Of a stretch of DNA of 64,000 nt, positions 1 to 7,802 are shown in pieces. Under the pieces are notes generated by a model. That model was not told the DNA's origin, did not search any database, and saw only the letters and a program-made list of their open reading frames with translations. Location of the stretch: NCBI GenBank assembly GCA_031431035.1, contig JANPCR010000182.1, positions 1 through 64,000 on the forward strand. Direction: 5' to 3'. Each line of letters opens with the position of its first letter. Position 1 is the stretch's first letter. Both the position numbers and the translations under genes were made by a program. The DNA is from JANYCG01 sp031431035. Lineage in GTDB: Bacteria; Pseudomonadota; Gammaproteobacteria; Burkholderiales; Burkholderiaceae_C.

Positions 1-1012
1 TGCCCGCAAATTCGCGCGACAAAATCTCTAACGTAGCCACCAGGCCCAGGTTGCTCAGGGCCGATGGGCGCAGGTTTTCGATGATGTCGCGTCCTAGAGC
101 CACACTGCCGTTCAGGGTTTCGACCAGGTGCTCCAGCAGGCTCAGCGCCTCGGTTGCGGGGGGCTGGCTTTTTTGCAGCCGCGACCGAATGCGTGCGGCG
201 TCCAGCTTGGCTGATGTCAAGAGCGAACCCAGGTCATCGTGCAGGTTGCGGGCCAGGCGGCTGCGCTCGTCTTCCCGGGCATTGAGCAAATAAAGCGTCA
301 GGTCGCTCAGCTCGGCCGTGCGCTGGGCGACTTCGGTTTCCAGCCCTTCGCGCACGTTCAGTTCAACCTGCACCAGTTTCTTTTCCTGGCGACCCAAATG
401 CAAGGTTTGGCGCAGATAAAACAGCAAGGCCAGCAGGCTCAAACCCGTCAGGACGGCCACGGCGATGCGGGCTAGCAAAAGTGCCCGATAAACGTCTGCT
501 TGGCGGTCGTTGCGGCCATCGTTTTCGTAGGCCAGCAGTTCATCGTTCAGCGCGTGCGCGGCCTCAATCGTTCCCATATCGAGCAGCACAATGTTGCTGG
601 CTTCCGCATCTTGCCCATTGGTTTTAAGCAGGACGGCCCGCGCTTGCAATTCAAGCCGCCGATTGACAGCGGACTCAAAGCGGTTAAGCGCCGCCATTGA
701 TTGGGGTGAAAACTCAAAGCGCCCCACCAGCACCCGAAACGACTCGGTGACGGCGGCTTTGGCCTTGGCAACGTTTTGCAGCAGGTCTTTTTGACCAGTC
801 AACACATAACCGGTCTGCAGAGACTCGGCCGTGCTCAAGTTTTCGGTCAGTTTCAGAATCTCAACCCGAGACGCGCCCATGGAAATTAGCGCATCCATCG
901 AATTTTTTGAATTCCAGTACGCCGCTTCGCTGATCAACAGCATGATGACCGCAGCCAAGCAAACCAAGGGCGTGACGACGCGCCGGTCAGCTAGGACTTT
1001 GATGCGTTTCAT
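1..1012 (-). CDS. CHASE3 sensor histidine kinase (NarL/NarX-type, HisKA_3), C-terminus outside window
   Basis: Open reading frame running off the left edge; about 337 residues are visible. An N-terminal membrane segment (about residues 13-30) is followed by a periplasmic region of CHASE3 type. It includes the run SLQTGYVLTGQKDLL typical of that sensor domain. A second membrane segment near residues 157-180 leads into a coiled region and the HisKA_3 dimerisation box LARNLHDDLGSLL, whose His is the expected phospho-acceptor. The ATPase domain lies off the window. The start is ATG at 1012; an in-frame GTG at 1018 has a better-spaced GGGGA and is a fair alternative. It follows the receiver gene by about 75-80 bp, so the two probably form one two-component operon. 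Signal unknown. Confidence 0.85.
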   Translation of the reverse strand, partial: MKRIKVLADRRVVTPLVCLAAVIMLLISEAAYWNSKNSMDALISMGASRVEILKLTENLSTAESLQTGYVLTGQKDLLQNVAKAKAAVTESFRVLVGRFEFSPQSMAALNRFESAVNRRLELQARAVLLKTNGQDAEASNIVLLDMGTIEAAHALNDELLAYENDGRNDRQADVYRALLLARIAVAVLTGLSLLALLFYLRQTLHLGRQEKKLVQVELNVREGLETEVAQRTAELSDLTLYLLNAREDERSRLARNLHDDLGSLLTSAKLDAARIRSRLQKSQPPATEALSLLEHLVETLNGSVALGRDIIENLRPSALSNLGLVATLEILSREFAG

Positions 1013-1092
1013 GCTCACAGCTTAGTCCCCATCAGGTGGGTGGCGCAAGGCCTTGGGAGTGGGCCGCACCCGCAGGGCAATGGCAAGCACGC

Positions 1093-1515
1093 TCATGCGG
1101 GCAGGGGGGTGGGCAGGGTGCCGGGTGCCGTGTCGGGTTCGCCGTTGACCAATTTTTCGCAATAGGCCAGCAGATCTTCAATCTCGTTCGATTTGTCAAA
1201 CACCCGGTTCGCACCCAGCGCCAGGGACTTGGCCCGAATGTCCACCGTGGCGTAATTGGTCAACACGATCATTTTGGCCCTTGGGTGCAACGCCCGGGCT
1301 TCGGCCAAAACACCCATGCCCGAACCTTGTTTAAGGAAAATGTCGATGATCACCAAATCAACCTCTCGCCTAGGGTCGGACAGCCACAGGGTGGCCGTTT
1401 TTTCATCTTCCGCCGTGCCCACAATGGTGATTTGAGTCAGTTCCTCAAGCGCGGAAATCAGGCTTTGGCGAATGACCTGGCTGTCTTCGACCAGGTAGGT
1501 TTTAAGTAATGGCAT
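1093..1515 (-). CDS. Receiver-only response regulator
   Basis: A 140-residue CheY-like protein with a full receiver domain and no output domain. The acidic pocket is E10-D11, the phospho-acceptor is D58 (VIIDIFLKQ), the switch Thr is in VLTNYA and the conserved Lys is in VFDKS. NarL-type regulators paired with HisKA_3 kinases usually carry a C-terminal LuxR helix-turn-helix, making them about 210 residues. Here the chain ends after the receiver with a Pro/Thr-rich tail. It may relay phosphate to another protein or act by protein contact. It lies just upstream of the kinase on the same strand. A hairpin sits in its leader. Confidence 0.88.
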   Translation of the reverse strand: MPLLKTYLVEDSQVIRQSLISALEELTQITIVGTAEDEKTATLWLSDPRREVDLVIIDIFLKQGSGMGVLAEARALHPRAKMIVLTNYATVDIRAKSLALGANRVFDKSNEIEDLLAYCEKLVNGEPDTAPGTLPTPLPA

Positions 1516-1529
1516 GCAAGGGCACAGTT

Positions 1530-1562
1530 GTAACCCAGTGCATCAAAAGCACGCTGGGTTAC
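1530..1562 (-). promoter_or_regulatory. Hairpin in the leader of the receiver gene
   Basis: GTAACCCAG and CTGGGTTAC form a perfect 9-bp inverted repeat, extended inwards by TGC/GCA. It lies 15 bp upstream of the receiver ATG at 1515. It could be an operator or a 5' UTR stem controlling translation. No recognisable ribosome-binding site lies between the stem and the start codon. Confidence 0.4.
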
Positions 1563-1822
1563 CCTGAGTATGCATTCGATTCCACTGATGGAGCGTGGCC
1601 CTTTGTCCTATTCGGGTGTCAGACAACGCCTACATCAATTTGTAACAACGGCGCGCTTGAGGGCTGACCAAGGCAGGTGCAGTGCAACAAGCGGCAGTCA
1701 AAAATGACGGCCAGCCGGCCACCGCTGCTGGCAAAATGGCTGACTCAAACCTGCTCAGAGCGTCAATTGAATGAATCGATTTGGTCGAACTTCGCCTTCT
1801 AAGTTAATTGCGCCCCATCACC
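1563..1822. other. Intergenic region between divergent genes, nothing recognised
   Basis: Region between the leftward two-component genes and the rightward PaiB-like gene. I see no reading frame with coding character, no tRNA and no strong terminator. It must hold promoters for both directions, but I cannot place them with confidence. Confidence 0.3.
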
Positions 1823-2560
1823 ATGTACATGCCCCCCCAATTCAACTCGCCCAACCGCGCCCACGCTTGCGAGTTGATGCAGAGCCACCCGTTTGCGTCG
1901 CTCATCAGCATCGGGCCAGATGGCGCGCCTTTTGTCACCCACCTGCCATTGCAGCTTGAAATTGACCCCGACGGGCAAGACCTGCGCCTGCTCGGCCACC
2001 TGGCCCGTGCCAACCCGCACCGGGCGCTGATGCAAACGCGGCCAGCGAATGATGCTGCGAGCAAAGCTTTGAACGAACAAGGGCACGAAGCAGGCAAGGG
2101 CGGTGTGACAGGTGAAACCAAGGCCAAAGCGCTGGTCACCTTCATGGGCCCGCAGGCCTACATGACGCCGCGCGTGTACCCCGACCTGGTGCGCGTGCCC
2201 ACCTGGAACTACCTGGCCGTGCATTGCCAGGTTGACGTGAAGCTGATTGAAGATGCCGATGGCAAAGACCGTCTGCTGAAAAAGCTGATCGGCGTGCACG
2301 ACCCCGCCTATGTGCAGCAGTGGATTGGTCTAGGGCCGGACTATCAACACAAAATGCTAGGCGGCATTGTCGCGTTTGAACTGAAAGTGACCGATTTGCA
2401 GTGCAAACTCAAACTCAACCAGCACCGACCCGAAGCCCACGCCAAAATGCGCGCCGCCTATGCAGCCGGAGGCGAAAACGAGCAAGCCTTGGGGCATTGG
2501 ATGGACAAACTCGGGCTGAACCCGCGTGAAAGCCTTGGCCAATCGTCTGGATTGACCTGA
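1823..2560 (+). CDS. FMN-binding negative transcriptional regulator (PaiB family)
   Basis: A 245-residue protein opening MYMPPQF, the typical PaiB start, then a split-barrel flavin-binding fold: HPFASLISIGPDGAPFVTHLP near residues 25-45 and VPTWNYLAVHC near residues 130-140. Family members bind FMN and were named for repression of sporulation and degradative enzyme genes in Bacillus. In proteobacteria the function is not well defined. The ATG at 1823 is preferred over the TTG at 1808 because family members begin with the MY.P motif. Residues 80-105 (about AKALNEQGHEAGKGG) form a variable insert. Confidence 0.88.
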   Translation: MYMPPQFNSPNRAHACELMQSHPFASLISIGPDGAPFVTHLPLQLEIDPDGQDLRLLGHLARANPHRALMQTRPANDAASKALNEQGHEAGKGGVTGETKAKALVTFMGPQAYMTPRVYPDLVRVPTWNYLAVHCQVDVKLIEDADGKDRLLKKLIGVHDPAYVQQWIGLGPDYQHKMLGGIVAFELKVTDLQCKLKLNQHRPEAHAKMRAAYAAGGENEQALGHWMDKLGLNPRESLGQSSGLT

Positions 2561-2615
2561 TTCAATCGAGTCACTTACCTCACCCAACCCGCCCATTTCA
2601 AGAAAGGGGTCTGCC

Positions 2616-2888
2616 ATGCGCGCTGTTTTTGGAGTTTTGAGCCTGCTGTTCGTTGTAGCCGTGGTGGGGTTTTTGGCCAAGAAGCAGTTGGCGTCAACGC
2701 CCGCGTTGACGTTGCCAAGCGTTGCCGCCCCAGCGGACAGCAGCGCCAACCCTGCAAAAGACAAAGCCGCAGCGCCCGCCGCAGCCGCCAACGTGAAGGA
2801 GCAATCTCAGCAGACCCAAGCCCAGTTCAAAGCCGCCCTGGAATCCGCCATGCAACCCGCGCGTGCATTGCCAGACGAGAAGCCTTGA
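2616..2888 (+). CDS. Small single-pass membrane protein, function unknown
   Basis: A 90-residue protein with one N-terminal hydrophobic segment (residues 1-21, MRAVFGVLSLLFVVAVVGFL), then a Lys and a long Ala/Pro/Lys/Gln-rich tail of low complexity. A purine-rich GAAAGGGG lies about 9 bp before the ATG. The topology suggests an inner-membrane anchor with a periplasmic tail. I do not recognise a named family. It follows the PaiB-like gene on the same strand with a 55-bp gap, so co-transcription is possible. Confidence 0.7.
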   Translation: MRAVFGVLSLLFVVAVVGFLAKKQLASTPALTLPSVAAPADSSANPAKDKAAAPAAAANVKEQSQQTQAQFKAALESAMQPARALPDEKP

Positions 2889-3003
2889 AACTGGGACTTC
2901 GAACCTTGCAGAACCTTGAACGTTGCAAAGCTTTGATCGCTTCGACGGTTTGAAAATTGCCAAAACCGGGCTGTTCTGGCCGGATTTTGCTGGTCAATGC
3001 CGC

Positions 3004-3235
3004 CGGGGTGAATAGCTACGCGAATGTCACCCGGCCTATGGCCTCCTTCTTGATTTCGCTGCGCCATTCCCCCCACCGACATCGCCCAGCAAAATGGGGT
3101 TTGGTTTCAGCCCGAATTGCAAACCGCCCGCGACGTTGAGGATCAGGTCGATGGCGCATTCAGCGCAGCGGCATCAAGGAGAAGGCCGCAGGCCGGGGGA
3201 CAGCCGCACAGCTGAGTGCGCGATCGGCCTGATCC
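3004..3235. repeat. Composite inverted-arm dispersed repeat, copy 1
   Basis: Two GC-rich arms separated by about 65 bp. The left arm (3004-3073) and the right arm (3139-3235) are imperfect reverse complements of each other. Both contain the blocks CCTTGATTTCGCTGCG or its relative and a CCCGGCC..GGCC segment. The right arm is itself closed by GGATCAGGTCGATGGCGCA and TGCGCGATCGGCCTGATCC. A second copy is at 15984-16219. No coding capacity is evident. It looks like a large REP/MITE-type intergenic palindrome. Confidence 0.8.
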
Positions 3236-3257
3236 GGATCAGAATAACCGCCCGTCA

Positions 3258-3271
3258 AAAACGATCGTTTT
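3258..3271. promoter_or_regulatory. Perfect palindrome AAAACGATCGTTTT
   Basis: A 14-bp perfect palindrome centred on CGATCG, between the composite repeat and the AT-rich element upstream of tadA. The shape fits a dimeric TetR-type operator. A related core ACGATCGT occurs upstream of the FadB-like gene (41053). Regulator unknown. Confidence 0.3.
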
Positions 3272-3285
3272 GAGTCCAAAATAAC

Positions 3286-3402
3286 AAAAAAGAACCTACA
3301 GGTTCTTTTTTCCCAAATTTGGGCTAAAATCGACAAATTATCAATAAAATAGTGCTCTAGCTCTCGTAAAATATAAAAAGTTTGCTATACTAAATATAGC
3401 AA
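3286..3402 (+). repeat. AT-rich modular palindromic element, copy A
   Basis: Order of modules: hairpin AAGAACCTACAGGTTCTT with flanking A and T runs, an AT-rich spacer, the core CTCTAGCTCTCG (3355-3366), then TTGCTATACTAAATATAGCAA (3381-3401), itself a stem-loop. The right end lies 8-9 bp before the tadA-fusion ATG, so the element forms most or all of that gene's leader. Confidence 0.85.
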
Positions 3403-3410
3403 CTTCTCCA

Positions 3411-4799
3411 ATGACCGACATCGACTTCATGACCGCCGCCCTCGCGCAAGCACGCCAGGCTGCCGCCTTGGGCGAAGTGCCTGTGGGTGCCGTGGTCGTC
3501 AAAAACGGGCAAATCATTGCGACAGGCCACAACCAACCAATTGGCTCACACGACCCCACGGCGCATGCCGAAATTGCGGCCTTGCGGGCGGCCGCACAGG
3601 TTTTGGGCAACTACCGGCTGGACGGCTGCGAACTGTTTGTCACGCTGGAGCCCTGCGCCATGTGCAGCGGTGCCATGCTGCACGCCCGGCTGAAACGCGT
3701 GGTTTTTGGCGCGGCAGATGCCAAAACCGGGGCAGGTGGCTCGGTCATCAACCTGTTTGACAACGGTACGCTTAACCACCAAACTGAACTGCAAGGCGGG
3801 CTGATGGCAGCTGACTGCTCGCATCTGTTGCAACAATTTTTTCAAACCCGCCGAGAGCAAAAACGACTGGAGCCCGCCGTGACCCAACCCCTTCGCGATG
3901 ACGCCTTGCGCACCTTGGACAGCCAGTTTGCCAACCTGCCTGGCTACCCGTGGCGGCCACATTACGTGGCGGACCTAAGCGCCCTTGCTGGGTTGCGCAT
4001 GCATTTCCTGGATGAAGGCCAAAGTGAGGGCCAAATTGAAGGCCAAACCACCTACCTCTGCCTGCACGGCAACCCGGCCTGGAGCTACCTGTTTCGCAAA
4101 ATGATTCCGGTTTTTTTGGCAGCAGGGCATCGGGTGGTCGCCCCAGATTTGATTGGTTTTGGCAAAAGCGACAAACTCAAAAAACCTGAGGCGCACAGCT
4201 TCACCTGGCATCGCCAAACCTTGCTGGAGCTGGTTGAACGGCTTGATTTGCGCAATATTGTTTTGGTGGTGCAAGACTGGGGCGGTTTGCTTGGCCTCAC
4301 GCTGCCAGTGGCCGCGCCATCACGTTACAAAGGCCTGCTGGTCATGAACACCATGTTGGCAACGGGGCAAGAGCCGCTGTCACCCGGCTTTGTGGCTTGG
4401 CGCGACATGTGCGCCAAAAACCCGGCGTTTGACATTGGCAAACTGTTCGCACGCGGCAACCCGCAGATGTCTGCCGCCGAATGCGCCGCCTACATGGCCC
4501 CGTTCCCGGATGTGGGGCACCGTGCGGGCACCCGCGCATTCCCCGCCATGGTGCCCGAATTTGCAGATTCTGATGGCGCTGCCGTGTCGCGCCTGGCCCA
4601 GACTTTTTGGGCCGAAGACTGGGCTGGCAAAACCTTCATGGCCGTGGGTGCGCAAGACCCGGTGCTGGGCCCCGCCATCATGAAGCGCCTGCAAAGCCAA
4701 ATTCGCCATTGCCCCGAACCGATGCTGGTCGAGCCAGCAGGCCATTTTGTGCAAGAACATGGCGAGGCCATTGCCCAGGCAGCGGTGGCGTACTTTTAA
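3411..4799 (+). CDS. tadA: Fusion: tRNA adenosine(34) deaminase TadA + haloalkane dehalogenase-like alpha/beta hydrolase
   Basis: One 462-residue frame joins two enzymes. Residues 1-155 are TadA, which converts A34 to inosine in tRNA-Arg(ACG): zinc His and proton-shuttle Glu in HAE (52-54), zinc Cys in PCAMC (82, 85). After a short linker, residues 175-462 are an alpha/beta hydrolase close to haloalkane dehalogenases. It has the HGNPAW oxyanion box near 219, nucleophile Asp in VVQDWGG near 289, a distal acid in GAQDPVLGP and His in AGHFVQEHG near 444. The Asp nucleophile with a neighbouring Trp fits dehalogenase chemistry rather than esterase. EGQ repeats occur at about 205-213. The start lacks a clear Shine-Dalgarno because the repeat element abuts it. 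Whether the protein stays fused is not shown by sequence. Confidence 0.9.
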   Translation: MTDIDFMTAALAQARQAAALGEVPVGAVVVKNGQIIATGHNQPIGSHDPTAHAEIAALRAAAQVLGNYRLDGCELFVTLEPCAMCSGAMLHARLKRVVFGAADAKTGAGGSVINLFDNGTLNHQTELQGGLMAADCSHLLQQFFQTRREQKRLEPAVTQPLRDDALRTLDSQFANLPGYPWRPHYVADLSALAGLRMHFLDEGQSEGQIEGQTTYLCLHGNPAWSYLFRKMIPVFLAAGHRVVAPDLIGFGKSDKLKKPEAHSFTWHRQTLLELVERLDLRNIVLVVQDWGGLLGLTLPVAAPSRYKGLLVMNTMLATGQEPLSPGFVAWRDMCAKNPAFDIGKLFARGNPQMSAAECAAYMAPFPDVGHRAGTRAFPAMVPEFADSDGAAVSRLAQTFWAEDWAGKTFMAVGAQDPVLGPAIMKRLQSQIRHCPEPMLVEPAGHFVQEHGEAIAQAAVAYF

Positions 4800-4815
4800 A
4801 TCTTTCTTCTGATTC

Positions 4816-5784
4816 ATGACGAAAAAACACATTTACATTTACTCCCCGTCCGGTGCGGTGCGCGACAAAGCGGCTTTCAAGCGGGGCGTGGCGCGGCTGC
4901 AAAGTTTGGGGCATGGTGTTGAAATTGACGAATCGGCGTTGGCCAGCCACCAGCGTTTTGCAGGCGACGACGCAACCCGCCTGGCGGCCATTCACCGCGC
5001 AGCCGCCAGCGGCGCTGACGTGGCGCTGATCAGCCGGGGCGGCTACGGCATCACCCGGCTTTTGGGGGGCATCAACTACAAGCTGCTGGCCAAATCCATC
5101 GACAAAGGCACGCAATTTGTGGGCTTAAGCGACTTCACCGCGCTGTCTTTGGCGCTGTTTGCCAAAACCGGCCGCATGACTTGGGCAGGCCCAGCCTTGT
5201 GCGAAGGTTTTGGCGCGGCGACGTTGCCAGACGGTTCGGGCGGGCCAGATGACATCATGGAAGATTGCTTCAACGACATGGTGACGGGGCAGGGGGAGGG
5301 CGCGGGTTGGCGGCAGCCTAAACCTTTGGCAAACAACCCGTTGCTGGCTAAAACCAAACATCCCAAAACCAACTTCCACATCAAAGACGCCGTGCTGTGG
5401 GGCGGCAATTTGTCGCTGGTTTGCAGCCTGGTGGGCACCCCGTATTTGCCTGAAGTGAAAGGCGGAATTCTGTTTTTGGAAGACGTAGCAGAGCACCCTT
5501 ACCGCATTGAACGCATGCTGACCCAACTGCTGAACAGTGGCATTTTGGCGCGGCAAAAAGCGCTCGTGCTGGGACAGTTCACTGAATTCAAATTGCTGCC
5601 TCACGACAAAGGTTTCAAACTTCAAAGCGTGATTGACGGATTGCGCAGCCAGCTCAAAGTACCGGTGCTGACGAACTTGCCATTTGGCCATGTGGCGACC
5701 AAAGTGCTGTTGCCTGTGGGTGCCAAAGTTGATCTGGTGGTGGAAGACCGTGACGCACTGCTGGTTTGGGGGCATCTGGTTTGA
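4816..5784 (+). CDS. ldcA: LD-carboxypeptidase (peptidase S66)
   Basis: A 322-residue S66 peptidase. It removes the terminal D-Ala from tetrapeptide muropeptides during cytoplasmic cell-wall recycling. Visible motifs: SRGGYGITRLL near residue 75, FVGLSDFTAL near 108 carrying the nucleophile Ser, EDVAEHPYRIERML near 225 with the catalytic Glu, and FGHVATK near 295 with the catalytic His. The length fits the family. No signal peptide, as expected. It starts 16 bp after the TadA fusion and is probably co-transcribed with it. Confidence 0.93.
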   Translation: MTKKHIYIYSPSGAVRDKAAFKRGVARLQSLGHGVEIDESALASHQRFAGDDATRLAAIHRAAASGADVALISRGGYGITRLLGGINYKLLAKSIDKGTQFVGLSDFTALSLALFAKTGRMTWAGPALCEGFGAATLPDGSGGPDDIMEDCFNDMVTGQGEGAGWRQPKPLANNPLLAKTKHPKTNFHIKDAVLWGGNLSLVCSLVGTPYLPEVKGGILFLEDVAEHPYRIERMLTQLLNSGILARQKALVLGQFTEFKLLPHDKGFKLQSVIDGLRSQLKVPVLTNLPFGHVATKVLLPVGAKVDLVVEDRDALLVWGHLV

Positions 5785-5831
5785 TTCCCTGGCGTGATCA
5801 GAGAGAGGGCGCCTGTTTGGCTTGCGGGCTT

Positions 5832-5884
5832 GGTGTTGGCAGGGTGTTGGAGAGGTGTTGGAAAGGTGTTGGAAAGGTGTTGGG
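5832..5884. repeat. 11-bp tandem repeat (GGTGTTGGAAA), about five units
   Basis: Five consecutive units of GGTGTTGG plus three variable bases, with an 11-bp period and the last unit shortened, ending about 90 bp upstream of the cyclase start. The period is close to one helical turn, so the units face the same side of the DNA. This could be a regulator-binding array or a neutral slippage repeat. Confidence 0.7.
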
Positions 5885-5975
5885 TTAAGCCCACCACCAA
5901 ACCGCAGCCTTTGCCCTAAACTAAGATGTTCCTGTTAACAAAATCACCGCAGACAAGAATGGAAGACTAGTGGGA

Positions 5976-6902
5976 ATGGGCTCTCAGACAACAGTTCAAA
6001 CGACCGTCGTTTTTGCGGACCTCATGGGCAGCACCAGCCTGTTTGAGGCGACTGGCAATGCCCGTGCCACACTGGCTGTTACCCGCCTGACCCAATGGAT
6101 TTGTGAAGTGTTTGTAGACCACGGCGGCCACATCGTCAAAACGCTTGGCGATGGCGTGCTGGCGACGTTCACCCGCGAAGCCGACGCCATTGAAGCGGTG
6201 GTGAGCTTGCAGCGGCGGCACCAAAAAGAACTCGGCAACCCTTCCAAAGCCATGAGCATGCCCATTCGTGTGGGCGTTGCCAGTGGCGAGGTTGAGCTGG
6301 TGGCAGGCGACTGCTATGGCGACGCCGTGAACGTGGCGGCCCGCTTGAGCGACCTGTCGGGGGCCAACCAGATTTGGGCCACCAACTCCACTCTGACCAA
6401 CACCGAAGAGCTAGCCGGTGTGCGCTTTCGGCCACTGGGGCCAATTGCCATTCGCGGGCGGGCAGAACCCTGCGTGGTGTCTCAAATTGAGTGGAAGACT
6501 GACGAAGCCACTGACTTTTTGACCATGCAAGGCGACATCGACACGATGATGCCCAAGTCCGCCGCCGACGCCTTGGGCGGAGAAATTCAACTAACCTGGC
6601 TTGACACCAAGGCTACTTTTCGGGCGTTTGACCTGCCCATTCACATTGGCAGGGTGCGCAATGTGGAGTTCACTGTCAATGACCCGCGCGTGTCGCGCGA
6701 ACATGCGCGCATTGCCTGGCGCAACGGCAGCGTGGTGCTGATGGACGTCAGCACCTACGGCTGCTGGGTGCGGTTCAACGGCGCTGGAGCCGACCTGACC
6801 CTGCGCCGGGATGAATGCGTGCTGCACGGTCGTGGCGAAATCGCACTGGGCGCACCGTTTTCAGACATCAGCGTGCCGACGGTGGCGTTCACGGTGTCTT
6901 GA
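5976..6902 (+). CDS. Class III adenylate/guanylate cyclase with C-terminal FHA domain
   Basis: A 308-residue protein. Residues 8-175 form a class III nucleotide cyclase catalytic domain: first metal Asp in VVFADLMGSTSLF, second in VKTLGDGVLATF, and GDAVNVAARL as the dimer-interface segment. Residues about 215-305 form a forkhead-associated phosphothreonine-binding domain (IHIGR ... VSREHARIAW). No membrane segment, so it should be a cytosolic enzyme. The FHA domain suggests control by, or targeting to, Ser/Thr-phosphorylated partners. ATG at 5976 has GGAAG 10 bp upstream; the GTG at 5970 is too close. ATP or GTP specificity cannot be decided here. Confidence 0.9.
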   Translation: MGSQTTVQTTVVFADLMGSTSLFEATGNARATLAVTRLTQWICEVFVDHGGHIVKTLGDGVLATFTREADAIEAVVSLQRRHQKELGNPSKAMSMPIRVGVASGEVELVAGDCYGDAVNVAARLSDLSGANQIWATNSTLTNTEELAGVRFRPLGPIAIRGRAEPCVVSQIEWKTDEATDFLTMQGDIDTMMPKSAADALGGEIQLTWLDTKATFRAFDLPIHIGRVRNVEFTVNDPRVSREHARIAWRNGSVVLMDVSTYGCWVRFNGAGADLTLRRDECVLHGRGEIALGAPFSDISVPTVAFTVS

Positions 6903-7020
6903 GGGTTGGGCAGTTAAGGCCGGCCAACACTCAATCATTGCTAGTCCAACATTTCATGCTCAGCACAAGATGGTTCAGCAACCCTGATTTAAGGCCACCT
7001 TCGGTATCTGTGACTTAACA

Positions 7021-7108
7021 TAATATACATCGTATTAATCGAGTGACCATGAAAGTCAAACCAACCATGGCCTGCAAGTCACGCCAGCCACAGGCAAAAG
7101 CCTGCTAA
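7021..7108 (+). other. Candidate 19-codon ORF with AT-rich upstream inverted repeat
   Basis: TAATA (7021) and TATTA (7033) form a weak inverted repeat in an AT-rich stretch. It is followed by ATG at 7049, preceded by GAG, and a 19-codon frame to TAA at 7106 encoding MKVKPTMACKSRQPQAKAC. It lies between convergent genes. A basic, two-Cys peptide or a leader ORF is possible, but length alone gives little support. Confidence 0.2.
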
Positions 7109-7118
7109 CCAGCGCTTG

Positions 7119-7802
7119 TCACCATTTTCCTTTAGGTTGCCGACCCCGAATGAACGCGGCGATCAAATCGGCTGATTCTGTGCGTTTGTCGCGGTAAGCA
7201 AACTCAATCGCCGTCAAGCCGAGGGTGTTTTTAAGTTCGGGATCGGCCCCGGCTTCAAGCAACACTTTCACGGCAGCTGGCGTGCCGTAAAGAGCCGCCA
7301 TCATCAAAGGCGTGCTGCCGTTGGGCGATGGCGCGTCTATGTAAGCATGGTGTTCGAGCAGCAGATTGATCAACGCGACATGGCCCTGGGTTGCGGCATA
7401 GTGCAGCGGTGCCCAGCCTGGTTTGTTCACGTCGCCGCCACGGGCGATCAGCTTGGTGGCAACGTCCAATTGGCCTTTGAGCGACGCCATCATGAGCGGG
7501 CTTTCATCGGCAGCGTTGCGCGTTTCGACCGTGGTTTTTTCCCAGTCCAACAAGACGGCGGTGACTTTGGGCGAGGGCTCCCGAATCGCCAAAAACAGGC
7601 CATGCAGGCCTTTTTCATCGCGCGAATTGGCATCAAACCCCCGCGTCAGCAAGGCAGAAACGGCGGCAGCATCGTCTCTTTTGATGGCGGTGAAAAAGTC
7701 CTCATACGAGCCTGCATTGACCGAAGTAAACCCAATTAAAACAACAAGGTAAATTGCTTTCTTAAAGTAAACTCTTAACTCTTCCGGCGCGCTGATTTTC
7801 AT
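7119..7802 (-). CDS. Exported ankyrin-repeat protein
   Basis: A 227-residue protein with a signal-like hydrophobic segment at 13-31, then five or so ankyrin repeats. Helix-turn-helix signatures include ESPLMMASLKGQLDVATKLI, APLHYAATQGHVALINLLL and TPLMMAALYGTPAAVKVLL. Ankyrin arrays bind protein partners; the partner is unknown. The signal implies a periplasmic location. Its ATG overlaps the tatD stop by 4 bp (ATGA), making it the last gene of the mltG-tmk-holB-pilZ-tatD operon. Confidence 0.9.
   Translation of the reverse strand: MKISAPEELRVYFKKAIYLVVLIGFTSVNAGSYEDFFTAIKRDDAAAVSALLTRGFDANSRDEKGLHGLFLAIREPSPKVTAVLLDWEKTTVETRNAADESPLMMASLKGQLDVATKLIARGGDVNKPGWAPLHYAATQGHVALINLLLEHHAYIDAPSPNGSTPLMMAALYGTPAAVKVLLEAGADPELKNTLGLTAIEFAYRDKRTESADLIAAFIRGRQPKGKW

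Noticed and set aside
1036..1509. 157-codon plus-strand frame over the receiver gene
   Set aside because: Shadow of the receiver gene, which has all expected phosphorylation-site residues.
5832..5884. Possible CRISPR-like array
   Set aside because: The 11-bp units are directly adjacent with no spacers, so it is a tandem repeat.
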